From contig JBMNFJ010000008.1 in assembly GCA_050949255.1 (NCBI GenBank), positions 1-64,000 of the forward strand: a stretch of 64,000 nucleotides of DNA, given 5' to 3'. The notes under the pieces were generated by a model that worked only from the letters and a program-made list of their open reading frames with translations, was not told the origin of the DNA and ran no database searches. The stretch is from UBA3941 sp002385665. Lineage in GTDB: Bacteria > Bacillota > Clostridia > Caldicoprobacterales > UBA3941. This document shows positions 51,901 through 60,500 of this stretch, piece after piece; within the stretch, counting starts at the first letter, position 1; the number at the start of each line of letters is the position of its first letter. The translations under genes were made by a program, and so were the position numbers.

Positions 51901-52106
51901 TTGACGTACACCACAATACCGTGGAGGATTATTGGAATGCTTACCATGAGCACGAACTTGTACGCAGGGATGAAGTCTACATTAATATTGACGGTGCCAT
52001 GGCTGGTATCGGTGGAAATATGGCCTGGTCCACCCAACTTGATCCCAAGCATAAGGTTTTTGCAGGTAAGCATCACTTTGAGTTTTTAATGAGCTTTACC
52101 GATTAG
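48939..52106 (+). CDS. lacZ: Beta-galactosidase, GH2 LacZ type
   Basis: A 1055-residue cytoplasmic GH2 enzyme that hydrolyses terminal beta-galactosides. ATG 48939 follows AAGGAGG at 48923-48929; an upstream in-frame ATG lies in the terminator and is unlikely. The domain order is sugar-binding sandwich (about 40-225), immunoglobulin-like domain (226-340), TIM barrel (341-640), and the Bgal_small_N domain (790-1050). The acid/base is Glu491 in SWSLGNESGYG, and the nucleophile Glu556 in VLIEYAYQITNSSGNF. LacZ normally reads EYAHAM there, so this belongs to a divergent branch and may prefer another galactoside. Confidence 0.9.
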   Translation: MLEVFKGFHKKPDYHNQYITQINRAPAHFPWSAYENAEQARLDGNSKFILSLDGEWDFLLVDSPEAIPGGFNQTDADLSGWGKIKVPGNWELQGYGKPVYVNTLYPFKDKMGEKYLLNIGEKKDYDIYQRYNPPYVPEDNACGIYRRSFMLPESFDKRSVFINFGGVESAYYLWINGHPVGYSQDSKLPSEFEITEYLTTGENLITLVVLRFCDGTWLEGQDYFHLSGIFRSVKLIAKPKLRIQDFKVDAKPTVHGGGVINARCFVNRTEGFADSTIRLSLFDQSGKLLIECTKPVDTTSPIMGMGSGWGFKGMRPITESAFFELEVDDVLPWDFDRPNLYRLVFTLIDGSGQETDYEALNIGFREISIENNVIKLNGKRVVFRGTNRHEHFWLTGRTVSKEHMIEEIKLMKRLNFNSVRTSHYPDDPVWYDLCDKYGLMVVCETNLETHGLGGNLTNNPEWSEAMLERARRMVLIHKNHPSIVSWSLGNESGYGPGHAAMANWIREYDDTRLVQYENNDPGLIASDIKCTMYPTMELLEYMIADNNDRRPIVLIEYAYQITNSSGNFEQFNRLAEKYEIFQGGFVWDWQDKCLPAVNEKGETFFGFGGDWGEDLTDWVCPYYMCANGIVMADLTPKPSGLELKQAQSPIIIEADKEVKGSFIAKNRSQSIGFDELSFEYEILVRGEIVESGDIHLPTGDKSLDDIAFMVDLSSVEDETNEVYINIRVKTAVDYPWAEKGHEIANYQFELKGPAPIEPKVSSDGCDLSIEVKETLITVKGQDFEVTFDSEDNTLLSYERNGKEYILRSGVENFDRSRTGLHLESKWWGESNGLWPSFMPGKLKRVPLAADYGVTQREGNARVMFTNRIDGDKGSIYSQVTYTVYRDGDIGVSAAIDIDSNYVHLPRVGLSFTAPEGFKALHWYGRGPGESYCDRKLAAPVGRYSSSVEETHFPFVPVSHNGSHADTRWFALEDEDGSRITVEGSLFSFDVHHNTVEDYWNAYHEHELVRRDEVYINIDGAMAGIGGNMAWSTQLDPKHKVFAGKHHFEFLMSFTD

Positions 52107-52149
52107 TTCTATCCATGACTATGGATAACTGAAGATAGAATGACGACTT

Positions 52150-52197
52150 GGGGACGGATATTCCTGTCATAAGGGGGGAATAACCGTCCCTAATTTT
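52150..52197 (+). terminator. Terminator after lacZ
   Basis: GGGGACGG-A-TATTCC from 52150 pairs with GGAATA-A-CCGTCCC ending 52190, followed by TAATTTT. Confidence 0.75.
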
Positions 52198-52419
52198 AAC
52201 CTCTTGTGCCAGCTCAAAATCTTAGGTAATGAGCTATTGATAAGAGGGAGCGATCAATAGCTATTACCAGGATATGATTGACTGGCATAATGCGCTAATT
52301 TTATGAAACTTTATATATAATATCTATAGATATATCTAATCAGTAGTATCATGGTATGTTAATTTCCAAATTTAGTGTATAATATGGGTATAACCATTAA
52401 CAAATTGAGGAGGTATACT
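52198..52419. other. xylA upstream region
   Basis: A+T rich. TATAAT at 52378-52383 could be a -10 but no good -35 was seen at the right distance. No convincing xylose-repressor operator (palindrome) was recognised. Confidence 0.35.
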
Positions 52420-53739
52420 ATGTCCGAAATCTTTAAAAACATACCAAAGATAAAGTACGAGGGTCCTACAAGTAAAAATCCTTTAGCATTTAAGTATTAT
52501 GACGAAAATAGAGTTATTTTGGGTAAAACCATGAAGGAGCACTTACCATTTGCCATGGCTTGGTGGCACAACCTCTCCGCAACCGGCGCAGATATGTTCG
52601 GAGTCGGTACTGCAGATAAGAGCTTTGGTGCCCAGGTTGGTACCATGGAGCACGCCAAGGCCAAGGTGGATGCAGGATTTGAATTCATGGACAAACTGGG
52701 AATAGAGTATTTTTGTTTTCATGACGTGGATCTGGTTCCCGAAGCTGACACCTTAGCCGAGACCAATGCCCGACTGGATGAGATCACCGATTATATGAAA
52801 GAGAAGATGGAAGCTACAGGTAAGAAGCTACTTTGGGGTACAGCCAATATGTTTACCAATCCAAGGTATATGAATGGGGCAGGGAGCACCAATTCGGCTG
52901 ATGTTTACTGTTTTGCCGCTGCCCAGATCAAAAAGGCACTGGATTTAACGGTCAAATTAGGTGGTAAGGGCTATGTATTCTGGGGTGGAAGAGAGGGTTA
53001 TGAGACCCTTCTAAACACCGACATGAAATTCGAACTGGATAATATAGCCAGACTTATGAGGATGGCGGTAGAATATGGACGCAGCATAGGTTTTGAGGGA
53101 GATTTCTATATCGAACCAAAGCCCAAGGAGCCTACCAAACACCAGTATGATTTTGACGCAGCTACTGCAATCGGTTTCCTGAAAGAATATGGCCTCGATA
53201 AGGATTTTAAACTTAACATAGAAGCAAACCATGCAACCCTGGCAGGACATACCTTCCAGCATGAACTTCGGGTCAGCGCCATACACGGAATGCTGGGAAG
53301 CATCGATGCCAACCAGGGCGACTACCTCCTTGGCTGGGATACGGACCATTTCCCCTTTGACGTATATGAGGCAACCATGTGCATGTACGAGGTATTAAAG
53401 GCCGGAGGGCTTAAAAACGGAGGATTCAACTTTGATGCTAAAAACCGCAGACCCAGCTATACCCATGAGGATATGTTCTATGGGTTTATCTTGGGAATGG
53501 ATACCTTTGCCCTGGGTCTCATAAAAGCTGCCCAGATAATAGAGGACGGCAGGATTGACGACTTTATAAAGGAGAGATATTCAAGCTTTAACAGCGGAAT
53601 AGGTGCAAAGATAATAAACGACGAAACAAATCTGGCTGAGCTGGCAGAGTATGCCGAGAAGCTGGGTGCTCCGGAACTTCCCGGATCCGGCAGGCAGGAG
53701 TATCTGGAGGGTATTATAAACAGCATACTCTTTGGTTAA
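52420..53739 (+). CDS. xylA: Xylose isomerase
   Basis: A 439-residue class II xylose isomerase converting D-xylose to D-xylulose with two divalent metal ions. ATG 52420 is preceded by GAGGAGG at 52408-52414; the upstream in-frame ATG has no site. YFCFHDVDLVPE contains the catalytic histidine, WGGREGYETL, FYIEPKPKEPTKHQYDFD and IEANHATLAGHTFQHEL carry metal ligands, and SIDANQGDYLLGWDTDHFP closes the site. Length and motifs match the thermostable class II enzymes of Clostridia. xylB follows 147 bases later. Confidence 0.97.
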   Translation: MSEIFKNIPKIKYEGPTSKNPLAFKYYDENRVILGKTMKEHLPFAMAWWHNLSATGADMFGVGTADKSFGAQVGTMEHAKAKVDAGFEFMDKLGIEYFCFHDVDLVPEADTLAETNARLDEITDYMKEKMEATGKKLLWGTANMFTNPRYMNGAGSTNSADVYCFAAAQIKKALDLTVKLGGKGYVFWGGREGYETLLNTDMKFELDNIARLMRMAVEYGRSIGFEGDFYIEPKPKEPTKHQYDFDAATAIGFLKEYGLDKDFKLNIEANHATLAGHTFQHELRVSAIHGMLGSIDANQGDYLLGWDTDHFPFDVYEATMCMYEVLKAGGLKNGGFNFDAKNRRPSYTHEDMFYGFILGMDTFALGLIKAAQIIEDGRIDDFIKERYSSFNSGIGAKIINDETNLAELAEYAEKLGAPELPGSGRQEYLEGIINSILFG

Positions 53740-53886
53740 TGTCAATGGCTTATATATCCATAATAGTTGGTTGATATTCTGTAGGCGAAGTTATGGTGAA
53801 TGTCATCGACGCTTAAACCTGTTATAGATTGATTATAAGTCTGTTGGATTAGTATATTGAATCGCTTATTGGAAAAGGGGTGCAAT

Positions 53887-55353
53887 ATGTATTATATCGG
53901 AATAGACCTTGGCACATCAGCAGTAAAACTACTTCTGATGGCCGGGGACGGCACTATTGTAAAGAGTGTATCCAAGGAATACCCTATCAGTTTTCCAAGG
54001 CCGGGTTGGTCCGAGCAGGATCCCGAGGATTGGTACGAAAATACCCAGGAAGGGCTGGTAGAGCTCCTTCATGGTATAGATAAGTCCCAGGTGGCAGGGA
54101 TCGGATTTGGCGGCCAGATGCACGGGCTGGTGGTTTTGGATGAGGAAGACAGGGTTATAAGGCCCACCATCCTCTGGAATGATGGGAGAACCGCGGAAGA
54201 GACCGACTACCTGAATGAAAAGATTGGGAAGGAAAAGCTGTCGGAATATACGGCTAACATTGCCTTTGCAGGCTTTACGGCACCCAAAATACTGTGGATG
54301 AAAAAGCATGAACCGGAGAACTACAGGCAGATACATAAGATCATGCTACCCAAGGACTATATAGCCTATAGATTGACCGGGGTGCATTGTACGGATCCTT
54401 CCGATGCATCGGGTACCCTCTTCTTCGATGTTAAGAACAGGTGTTGGTCGGAGGAAATGATGGAAATCTGTGGGATAACCCGGGAACAGTTGCCCGACGT
54501 ATTTGAAAGCTATGAGGTTGTCGGAACCCTTAAGGAGGAGATAGCAGAAAGGCTAGGCCTTAATAATGATGTGAAGGTTGTGGCCGGGGCCGGGGACAAC
54601 GCAGCCGCGGCAGTAGGGACCGGGACTGTCGGGGAGGGTAAGTGCAACGTTTCTCTGGGTACTTCCGGAACCATATTTATCTCCAGCAAAAAGTTTGGAG
54701 TCGACAAGAACAATGCCCTACATGCCTTTGCCCATGCCGACGGCAACTATCACCTCATGGGAGTGGTCTTAAGTGCAGCCTCCTGTAACAAATGGTGGAT
54801 GGAGGAGATCCTCAATACCAAGGATTTTCAAGGGGAACAGGAGGATATAGAAAATCTTGGCAGGAATTCGGTATATTTTCTACCCTATTTGATGGGAGAA
54901 CGTTCACCTCACAATGATCCTAATGCGAAGGGGGCTTTCCTTGGTATGACCATGGAGACCGGCAGAAAGGATATGACCCTCGCCATGATGGAAGGAGTGG
55001 CTTTTGCCATCAGGGATTCCTATGAGATCGCCAAGGCCCTGGGAATCAAGGTAGAGAGGACCAAGATGTGCGGTGGTGGTGCAAGGAGCCCTCTATGGAG
55101 AAAGATCCTGGCCAATGTATTAGACCTAAAGGTGGATATCCTGGAGGCGGAGGAAGGCCCTGCCTTAGGGGGAGCAATGCTGGCCGCAGTAGGATGTGGG
55201 GAATATGCTTCCGTAGAGGAGGCAGCTGAAAGGCTAGTAAGGACCAGGTTGACGGTAGAGCCGGATCCGGAAATAGTAGCTCTATATGATGAGAGATACA
55301 AGGTGTACAGGGATATCTATCCACAGCTTAAGGGGATATTCCAAAAGTTATGA
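53887..55353 (+). CDS. xylB: Xylulokinase
   Basis: A 488-residue FGGY-family kinase that phosphorylates D-xylulose to xylulose-5-phosphate, feeding the pentose phosphate pathway. ATG 53887 follows AAGGGG; the in-frame ATG at 53857 lacks a site. YIGIDLGTSAVKLLL binds phosphate, GFGGQMHGLVVLDE and WNDGRT contact the sugar, and AGAGDNAAAAVGTG (catalytic Asp) and MCGGGARSPLW bind ATP. It forms a xyl unit with xylA, presumably also coupled to the ThuA gene 29 bases downstream. Confidence 0.96.
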   Translation: MYYIGIDLGTSAVKLLLMAGDGTIVKSVSKEYPISFPRPGWSEQDPEDWYENTQEGLVELLHGIDKSQVAGIGFGGQMHGLVVLDEEDRVIRPTILWNDGRTAEETDYLNEKIGKEKLSEYTANIAFAGFTAPKILWMKKHEPENYRQIHKIMLPKDYIAYRLTGVHCTDPSDASGTLFFDVKNRCWSEEMMEICGITREQLPDVFESYEVVGTLKEEIAERLGLNNDVKVVAGAGDNAAAAVGTGTVGEGKCNVSLGTSGTIFISSKKFGVDKNNALHAFAHADGNYHLMGVVLSAASCNKWWMEEILNTKDFQGEQEDIENLGRNSVYFLPYLMGERSPHNDPNAKGAFLGMTMETGRKDMTLAMMEGVAFAIRDSYEIAKALGIKVERTKMCGGGARSPLWRKILANVLDLKVDILEAEEGPALGGAMLAAVGCGEYASVEEAAERLVRTRLTVEPDPEIVALYDERYKVYRDIYPQLKGIFQKL

Positions 55354-55382
55354 TATATTATCAAACCTAAGGAGGTTATATT

Positions 55383-56099
55383 GTGAGTAAAAAAGCTTTG
55401 ATAGTTCAGGGTGGTTGGGACGGCCATGAGCCGATACAGGTATCTGAGATATTTAAAGGAGTATTGGAAGAATCCGGATTTCAAGTGGAGTTGTCCGATA
55501 CCTTGGATTCTTTTTTGGACGGGGAGAAACTCAAAACCCTGGATTTGATTATTCCGGTGTGGACTATGGGCCAGATTACTAATGAACAGATGTGGCCTGT
55601 TGTTGAAGCGGTTGCATCAGGGGTAGGCCTGGCTGGTTGCCATGGTGGTATGTGCGATGCTTTTAGAAACTGCGTACAATGGCAATTTATGACCGGTGGA
55701 AACTGGGTATCCCATCCCGGTGGCGACGGGGTTGAATACATGATTAATATAAAGAAGGGTTCAAGCCCCATAGTAGAGGGTATTGAGGACTTCCCTGTAA
55801 AGAGTGAACAGTACTACCTCCACGTAGATCCAGCCGTCGAGGTTTTAGCGACCACCCGGTTCCCGATTGTGGATGGTCCCCATGCTACCAACGGGCAAGT
55901 AGATGTTCCTCAGATCTGGACCAAGAGATGGGGCGCTGGCCGTGTTTTCTATAACGCACTCGGTCATCATGCCGATATCTTTGAGATAGAGCCCGCCTTG
56001 GAAATCATGAGAAGGGGTTTTCTCTGGGCTGCAGAGGGCAAGGAAATAGCCAAAAAAGAAGGCGCAAAGGTATACGAAAACCTAAGAAAAATGTTCTAA
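55383..56099 (+). CDS. ThuA-like domain protein
   Basis: A 238-residue protein of the ThuA/glutamine-amidotransferase-like fold, first named from trehalose utilisation in rhizobia. GTG 55383 has AAGGAGG at good spacing. LAGCHGGMCDAFRN (about residues 82-95) and GAGRVFYNALGHHADIFE are the family motifs, although the amidotransferase cysteine-histidine-glutamate triad is not expected to be functional as such. Members are usually next to Gfo/Idh/MocA oxidoreductases; one lies on the opposite strand just downstream. A role in keto-sugar or disaccharide metabolism is likely but unproven. Confidence 0.87.
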   Translation: MSKKALIVQGGWDGHEPIQVSEIFKGVLEESGFQVELSDTLDSFLDGEKLKTLDLIIPVWTMGQITNEQMWPVVEAVASGVGLAGCHGGMCDAFRNCVQWQFMTGGNWVSHPGGDGVEYMINIKKGSSPIVEGIEDFPVKSEQYYLHVDPAVEVLATTRFPIVDGPHATNGQVDVPQIWTKRWGAGRVFYNALGHHADIFEIEPALEIMRRGFLWAAEGKEIAKKEGAKVYENLRKMF

Positions 56100-56122
56100 A
56101 GAAATACTTCTAAAGAGACACG

Positions 56123-56171
56123 AAAGGGACGGTTCACTGTTCTTTATTAAACAGAAACCGTCCCTTTTTAA
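56123..56171. terminator. Bidirectional terminator between ThuA and oxidoreductase genes
   Basis: AAAGGGACGGTT (56123-56134) pairs with AACCGTCCCTTT (56156-56167), with an inner CTGT/ACAG pairing and a T-run on the plus strand. An A-run on the other side makes it useful for the minus-strand gene too. Confidence 0.8.
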
Positions 56172-56181
56172 TCTGTTATTC

Positions 56182-57258
56182 TTATCCGCTGATTCTAACG
56201 GCATTAGCCTGAGCCTTCAGACAAAGCTCTGCAGCCTTAAAGGCGTGTTCCTGGGTCATTGCATTCTCGGTTCGATTCAGACAATCCAGGATCAACTCTC
56301 CGAAGAAGGGATAGCCGACTTTACCACTGCAGTTAATGTAGTGTTCTCCTTTTTCGTCTACAAGGAATAGATGGTCCGGCGTATTGTCCCGGGTGATATC
56401 TATATATTTCCTTAGTTCAATGTATCCCTTGGTCCCCAGAATGGTTGTTCTGCCATCACCCCATGTACGCAAGCCATCGGGGGTAAACCAGTCGACTCTA
56501 AAGTAGTTGCTGGTACCATTATCCCCAAGTATCATGGCCTCGCCAAAATCCTCCAGCTCCGGGTATTGGGGGTGGGCGTAGTTGGCAACCTGGCTTTTGA
56601 CAACGGTGGCATTCTTTTCACCTGCATAATACAGGTACTGTTCAGCTTGATGGCTACCGATATCACAGAGAATACCGCCGTACTTTTCCTTTTCAAAAAA
56701 CCATTTAGGCCTGTTAGGAGCATTTAACCGGTGGGGTCCCAGGCCCAAAACCTGAATGACCTTGCCAATGGCTCCGTCTTTGATTAGTTCTCCGGCAAAG
56801 ACACCGCTTTCTGTGTGGAGTCGTTCGCTATAATATACCATATACTTCCTGTTGGTTTCAGCTACCTTGGCTTTGGCCATTTCCAACTGCTCAAGGGTAG
56901 TAAAGGGCGTCTTATCCGTAAAATAATCCTTGCCGCTGTCCATCACCCTCATGCCAAGGGCTGCACGTTCTGACGGGACGGCCGCACCAGCCACCATCAT
57001 AACTTCTTTATCATCCAAAATCTCCGCCTCGCTGGAGGCAACCTTGACCCCGGGAAAGGCCTTACAAAAAGCCTCTACCTTTTTGGGGTCTGGATCATAA
57101 ACGGATTTTAGAAGTCCCCCGGCTTCAGTGAGACCGTTACACATCCCATAAATATGACCATGGTCCAAGGCTATGGCAGAGAAAACAAAATCCCCCTTCT
57201 GGCAGACGGGTCTTGGCTTGCCTTTCGGCGCGTAGTTCATACCATCAGTTCTTTGCAT
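56182..57258 (-). CDS. Gfo/Idh/MocA-family oxidoreductase
   Basis: A 358-residue NAD(P)-dependent oxidoreductase. The Rossmann part (about 25-150) ends with GKDYFTDKTPFTTLEQL, the counterpart of the EKP-type motif carrying the catalytic lysine. GGILCDIGSHQAEQYLYY has the conserved Asp/His pair of the C-terminal sheet domain. The first 22 residues before the Rossmann strand are longer than usual. ATG 57258 is preceded by AAGGAG. Members oxidise or epimerise sugars and polyols; the substrate is not predictable, but convergence with a ThuA gene fits sugar metabolism. Confidence 0.9.
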   Translation of the reverse strand: MQRTDGMNYAPKGKPRPVCQKGDFVFSAIALDHGHIYGMCNGLTEAGGLLKSVYDPDPKKVEAFCKAFPGVKVASSEAEILDDKEVMMVAGAAVPSERAALGMRVMDSGKDYFTDKTPFTTLEQLEMAKAKVAETNRKYMVYYSERLHTESGVFAGELIKDGAIGKVIQVLGLGPHRLNAPNRPKWFFEKEKYGGILCDIGSHQAEQYLYYAGEKNATVVKSQVANYAHPQYPELEDFGEAMILGDNGTSNYFRVDWFTPDGLRTWGDGRTTILGTKGYIELRKYIDITRDNTPDHLFLVDEKGEHYINCSGKVGYPFFGELILDCLNRTENAMTQEHAFKAAELCLKAQANAVRISG

Positions 57259-57331
57259 AGTATATCAACTCCTTATCCATTATCCACATCTTCTCCATAA
57301 CAGGGTAATATCAAGACTGGAGGTGAGTTTT

Positions 57332-57622
57332 TTATAATTCTTCGTCGTCCTCGTCGTAGTAGAGGGCTTCTACAGCTTGTATCAGAGCTTCCATCTTATC
57401 CTCTTCCACAGGTTGGAACTCCTCCATATCTCCATCTAAAACCACCTTCATTATGTAAAGCTCTTTCTCTTCACAATCACAATCCTGGCAATGGCAATCC
57501 TCATCGTAGGATGTCAGCAGGGCATACTCCTGGTCCTCATGATAAAAATAGTCCAGAACCTCCATCTCAATCTCTACTCCGTCCTCATCGACAAAGACCA
57601 ATATATCTCTTTCCTCTTCCAT
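57332..57622 (-). CDS. DUF1292 domain protein with cysteine cluster
   Basis: A 96-residue acidic protein of the DUF1292 family common in Firmicutes (YrzB-like). ILVFVDEDGVEIEMEVLDYF and EYALLTSYD are the family core (residues 7-40), followed by an inserted CHCQDCDCEE (about 43-52) with four cysteines and one histidine, then a return to the fold. The cysteines could bind metal. The tail is Asp/Glu-rich. ATG 57622 has GAGAGGT. Function unknown; it probably forms its own transcript. Confidence 0.82.
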   Translation of the reverse strand: MEEERDILVFVDEDGVEIEMEVLDYFYHEDQEYALLTSYDEDCHCQDCDCEEKELYIMKVVLDGDMEEFQPVEEDKMEALIQAVEALYYDEDDEEL

Positions 57623-57756
57623 GGGAAATACCTCTCTTTCATAAGCAATTTAGATTGTAATCCCATTCTACCCCATCTTTTAATAGGGGGCAATGATTAT
57701 TTAAAAATTCCGAAGTTATTTTCAAAAACATTAAAGTACTTTAGGTGATAAAAATG

Positions 57757-57765
57757 TGATATAAT
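57757..57765 (+). promoter_or_regulatory. Extended -10 promoter for the PspC gene
   Basis: TGATATAAT: TG at 57757-57758 one base before TATAAT at 57760-57765, about 65 bases upstream of the start at 57835. No clear -35, as is usual for extended -10 promoters. Confidence 0.55.
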
Positions 57766-57834
57766 TATCTGAGAAACAATAGATTAAAGCATTTAGGGAC
57801 CGGTTAGGCCATTAAATATAGGGGGCTGGAAATT

Positions 57835-58257
57835 ATGAATAGAAGATTATATCGTTCAAGAAATCAGAGGATGCTGGCAGGAGTATGTGGCGGTATTGCA
57901 GAGTACTTTAATATCGATGTTACAATTGTGAGGCTCATCTGGGCTATACTTTCGCTATCTACCTTTGGATCGGGGCTACTAATCTACATTATAAGTGCCA
58001 TTATTATACCGGAAAGGCCATTTGGCTATCAGGATAATGAACCCTTTGCTAACGGGGATGGATTTCCACCGGTAGACAAGGCCAAGGCAATGTCTATTCT
58101 GGGCCTTGTTTTGATTGTGGTGGGCATACTGGCCCTTATAAGCGGATTGTTCCCTGTCCTGTGGAGGATTATCAGGCACGGTTTTTGGCCTGCTATTATA
58201 ATCATCATCGGGATCATGCTGATACATTCGTCATGGAAGAATAGCGGAAATAGGTAA
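57835..58257 (+). CDS. PspC domain membrane protein
   Basis: A 140-residue protein. Residues 2-62 form a PspC domain (RSRNQRMLAGVCGGIAEYF followed by a membrane helix); residues 85-135 carry two more hydrophobic helices resembling the LiaI/LiaF membrane module. PspC proteins sense cell-envelope stress in enterobacteria and lie in lia-type operons of Firmicutes. It is monocistronic here, between an extended -10 promoter and a terminator. No two-component genes are nearby. Confidence 0.88.
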   Translation: MNRRLYRSRNQRMLAGVCGGIAEYFNIDVTIVRLIWAILSLSTFGSGLLIYIISAIIIPERPFGYQDNEPFANGDGFPPVDKAKAMSILGLVLIVVGILALISGLFPVLWRIIRHGFWPAIIIIIGIMLIHSSWKNSGNR

Positions 58258-58273
58258 GGCAATAGGATAGTAT

Positions 58274-58318
58274 AAAAAGGGGATGCTGTAAGATCAGAAA
58301 CAGCATCCCTTTTTCTTT
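58274..58318. terminator. Bidirectional terminator between PspC and NDH-2 genes
   Basis: AAAAAGGGGATGCTGT (58274-58289) pairs with ACAGCATCCCTTTTT (58300-58314); a T-run follows in both directions. Confidence 0.85.
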
Positions 58319-60119
58319 ATAGCTCCCATCCCTCCAGGATGTTTAGCCGCTTGTTTTTTTGGAAGTATCTCAATTGATTCCTTAAGAAGGGTATGAGGTA
58401 GTAGTCTATCCCAAAGGCCCTTCCTGCTCCTGCCAACATAGCAATGGATGCAGCAATCCACCAGAGATCCGGAAGTCCATTGGTCTGGGGCAGCCCTGCT
58501 CCCAGAGCGAAGTTGATATGCATCCCAATGGAGATTAAACCGGCTATAAAGGTAAATACCCCTAATATAAAGGCGATGCCAAGCCCAATTTCAACTACGA
58601 CTATAAGCTTTTGAAATAACAGGGCATTCGGCATTATTAGTCTCTCTGCGATAGCCTTGTACCAGTTTGGGGTATGGGGCCCTGTCAGAGGAGTTATGGT
58701 AGCAGAAGCAGTAGCGTCTGTGGATCCTGTAAGACCTATCAATGGCCAGGAGCTGGACCACCAGTCATTTTGCACCTTTTGTATGCCGGAGATCAACCAC
58801 ATAAGGCCCAGCCAAATCCGTAGGGGCAGTAACCAGAAGGTGGAATTTTTCCGTTGCATATTACCAATCCCTGTTTGCAGCAGGCGGGTGGATCTTCTGG
58901 ACTTATAGAAAAATTGGTGCCTGAGATACTCCAGGACTAACTCCAAGCCCCCTATTCCAAAGAGGTAGTGGATGTTCACAAGGTGCTTTATTAGTGTCGC
59001 ATGGAATCCTGCCAGCAAGGGCATACCCGATAGTTGGGCTACAGAATACAAGGGACCTATGGAGACCATAACCCCATGTAGGTTGGGGTCCAGACTTTTC
59101 TTATCATGGCCCTCTATATCAGCAGCGATGTTATAAGCTGCACAATCGGCAGATTGGATCGCTGTCTCCACCAGCGGGGCCAGTATTTCATCATCCTTAT
59201 CATGGTATTCCATATTGTCGCCGATGGCATATACATATGGATACTCCAGGGTCTGGAGATATTGATTGGTAACGATTCTATCCCTATCACCAAGGGATAC
59301 ACCAAGCTCCTTTACAAAGGCGTTGGCCTTAACACCGCCGGTCCATATTAAGGTTCTTGTAGGGATGGTCTTTGTCTCCCCTATGGTCAGGCTGTTTGGA
59401 GTAACCCCTGTAATAAAGGAATTCGTAAGGACCTCTACGCCCTTCTTTCTTAAGTAGCCCTCTACCTTGGCTATCAGCTTGGGATCCAAAAAAGGGCATA
59501 GGTGGGGGAGCCCTTCCACCTGGACAAGGCGCACCTCTGCTCTCGGGATATCGTATTTCCTGCACAGATTTCTTACCCATACTATTAGCTCACCCATTAT
59601 CTCGACACCGGTAAATCCACCGCCGCCCACTACAAAGGTCAACATCTCCCTCCTCCTATTGGGATCCCCTTCCTTTACAGCGAGCTCGAACATATGGGTG
59701 ATATGCTTTTGAATCCTCTTTGCATCCTCCAAGGACCACAGTGGGAAGGAATGATTCTCCATACCCTCTATATTGAAATAGGCCGGCTCACTGCCAACCC
59801 CGATAATGAGATAATCAAAATAATATTGGGCCGTCTCCGAGTAAAGCTTTTTTTCCTTTAGGTCGGCTCCTATAATCCGGTCTTTTATAAAATCCACCTT
59901 GGTATATTCCAGAACATGCTCAATGGACACCTTTACCCCATGGGGCTCAATGCCATATCCCGCAACTTCGTGAAGCTCCGTGAGTAATGTATGATAATCG
60001 TTCTGATCTATCAAGGAAATCTTGACATCGTCACGCTTTTTAATATATTTATGAAGGGTTTTGGCAGCTTGAAGCCCGCCATATCCCGCTCCAAGTATTA
60101 CAATGTGTTTGGTTGCCAT
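58317..60119 (-). CDS. Type II NADH dehydrogenase fused to DoxX-like membrane domain
   Basis: A 600-residue protein, about 200 longer than simple NDH-2. Residues 4-400 are the FAD/NADH-binding part: IVILGAGYGGLQAAKTL binds FAD, FVVGGGGFTGVEIMGEL binds NADH, and VYAIGDNMEYHD is the second FAD contact. From about 420 the chain has four hydrophobic helices of DoxX type (PLRIWLGLMWLISGIQKVQ, FILGVFTFIAGLISIGMHI). It should pass electrons from NADH to quinone at the membrane. In flavin-based extracellular electron transfer loci an Ndh2 with extra membrane helices plays this role. ATG 60119 has AGGAGG. It diverges from the lipoprotein-apbE-eet genes. Confidence 0.88.
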   Translation of the reverse strand: MATKHIVILGAGYGGLQAAKTLHKYIKKRDDVKISLIDQNDYHTLLTELHEVAGYGIEPHGVKVSIEHVLEYTKVDFIKDRIIGADLKEKKLYSETAQYYFDYLIIGVGSEPAYFNIEGMENHSFPLWSLEDAKRIQKHITHMFELAVKEGDPNRRREMLTFVVGGGGFTGVEIMGELIVWVRNLCRKYDIPRAEVRLVQVEGLPHLCPFLDPKLIAKVEGYLRKKGVEVLTNSFITGVTPNSLTIGETKTIPTRTLIWTGGVKANAFVKELGVSLGDRDRIVTNQYLQTLEYPYVYAIGDNMEYHDKDDEILAPLVETAIQSADCAAYNIAADIEGHDKKSLDPNLHGVMVSIGPLYSVAQLSGMPLLAGFHATLIKHLVNIHYLFGIGGLELVLEYLRHQFFYKSRRSTRLLQTGIGNMQRKNSTFWLLPLRIWLGLMWLISGIQKVQNDWWSSSWPLIGLTGSTDATASATITPLTGPHTPNWYKAIAERLIMPNALLFQKLIVVVEIGLGIAFILGVFTFIAGLISIGMHINFALGAGLPQTNGLPDLWWIAASIAMLAGAGRAFGIDYYLIPFLRNQLRYFQKNKRLNILEGWEL

Positions 60120-60500
60120 AATGCATCTTTCCTCCTAAACAAGCATATATATAGTGTACGTAGATGTATACCCGTTAGAAACGACACAAATCAACATAAA
60201 CCCTATTATTGAAGATAAGCTTATTTTTTCACAAAAAAATGTTATTATTAATAGGTGTTGGGTTAATAAATAAATAAGAAAAAGAGCCAAACAAATTAAT
60301 TCAATGATAGATTACGCATTATGGCAGTAACCTAAGTAAATAATTATATATGGCGTTAAATGGGCTATTTAAATCATTTTTTAACTTATGTAGAATTGGA
60401 AGATCGTGATACAATTTGCATAGCTATCTAACTATCCCTTTAATTTTGGATAACTAAACACCAATATAGGGAATGATAAATTTATATTTAGGAGGTCAAA
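60120..60500. other. Divergent regulatory region of the electron-transfer locus
   Basis: An A+T-rich stretch of 380 bases between the NDH-2 gene and the FMN lipoprotein. One extended -10 candidate on the plus strand, TG-A-TACAAT at 60407-60415, lies about 85 bases before the lipoprotein start. No operator or riboswitch was recognised. Confidence 0.45.

Noticed and set aside
58657..58908. An 83-codon plus-strand frame
   Set aside because: It is a shadow of the DoxX-like part of the NDH-2 gene on the opposite strand.
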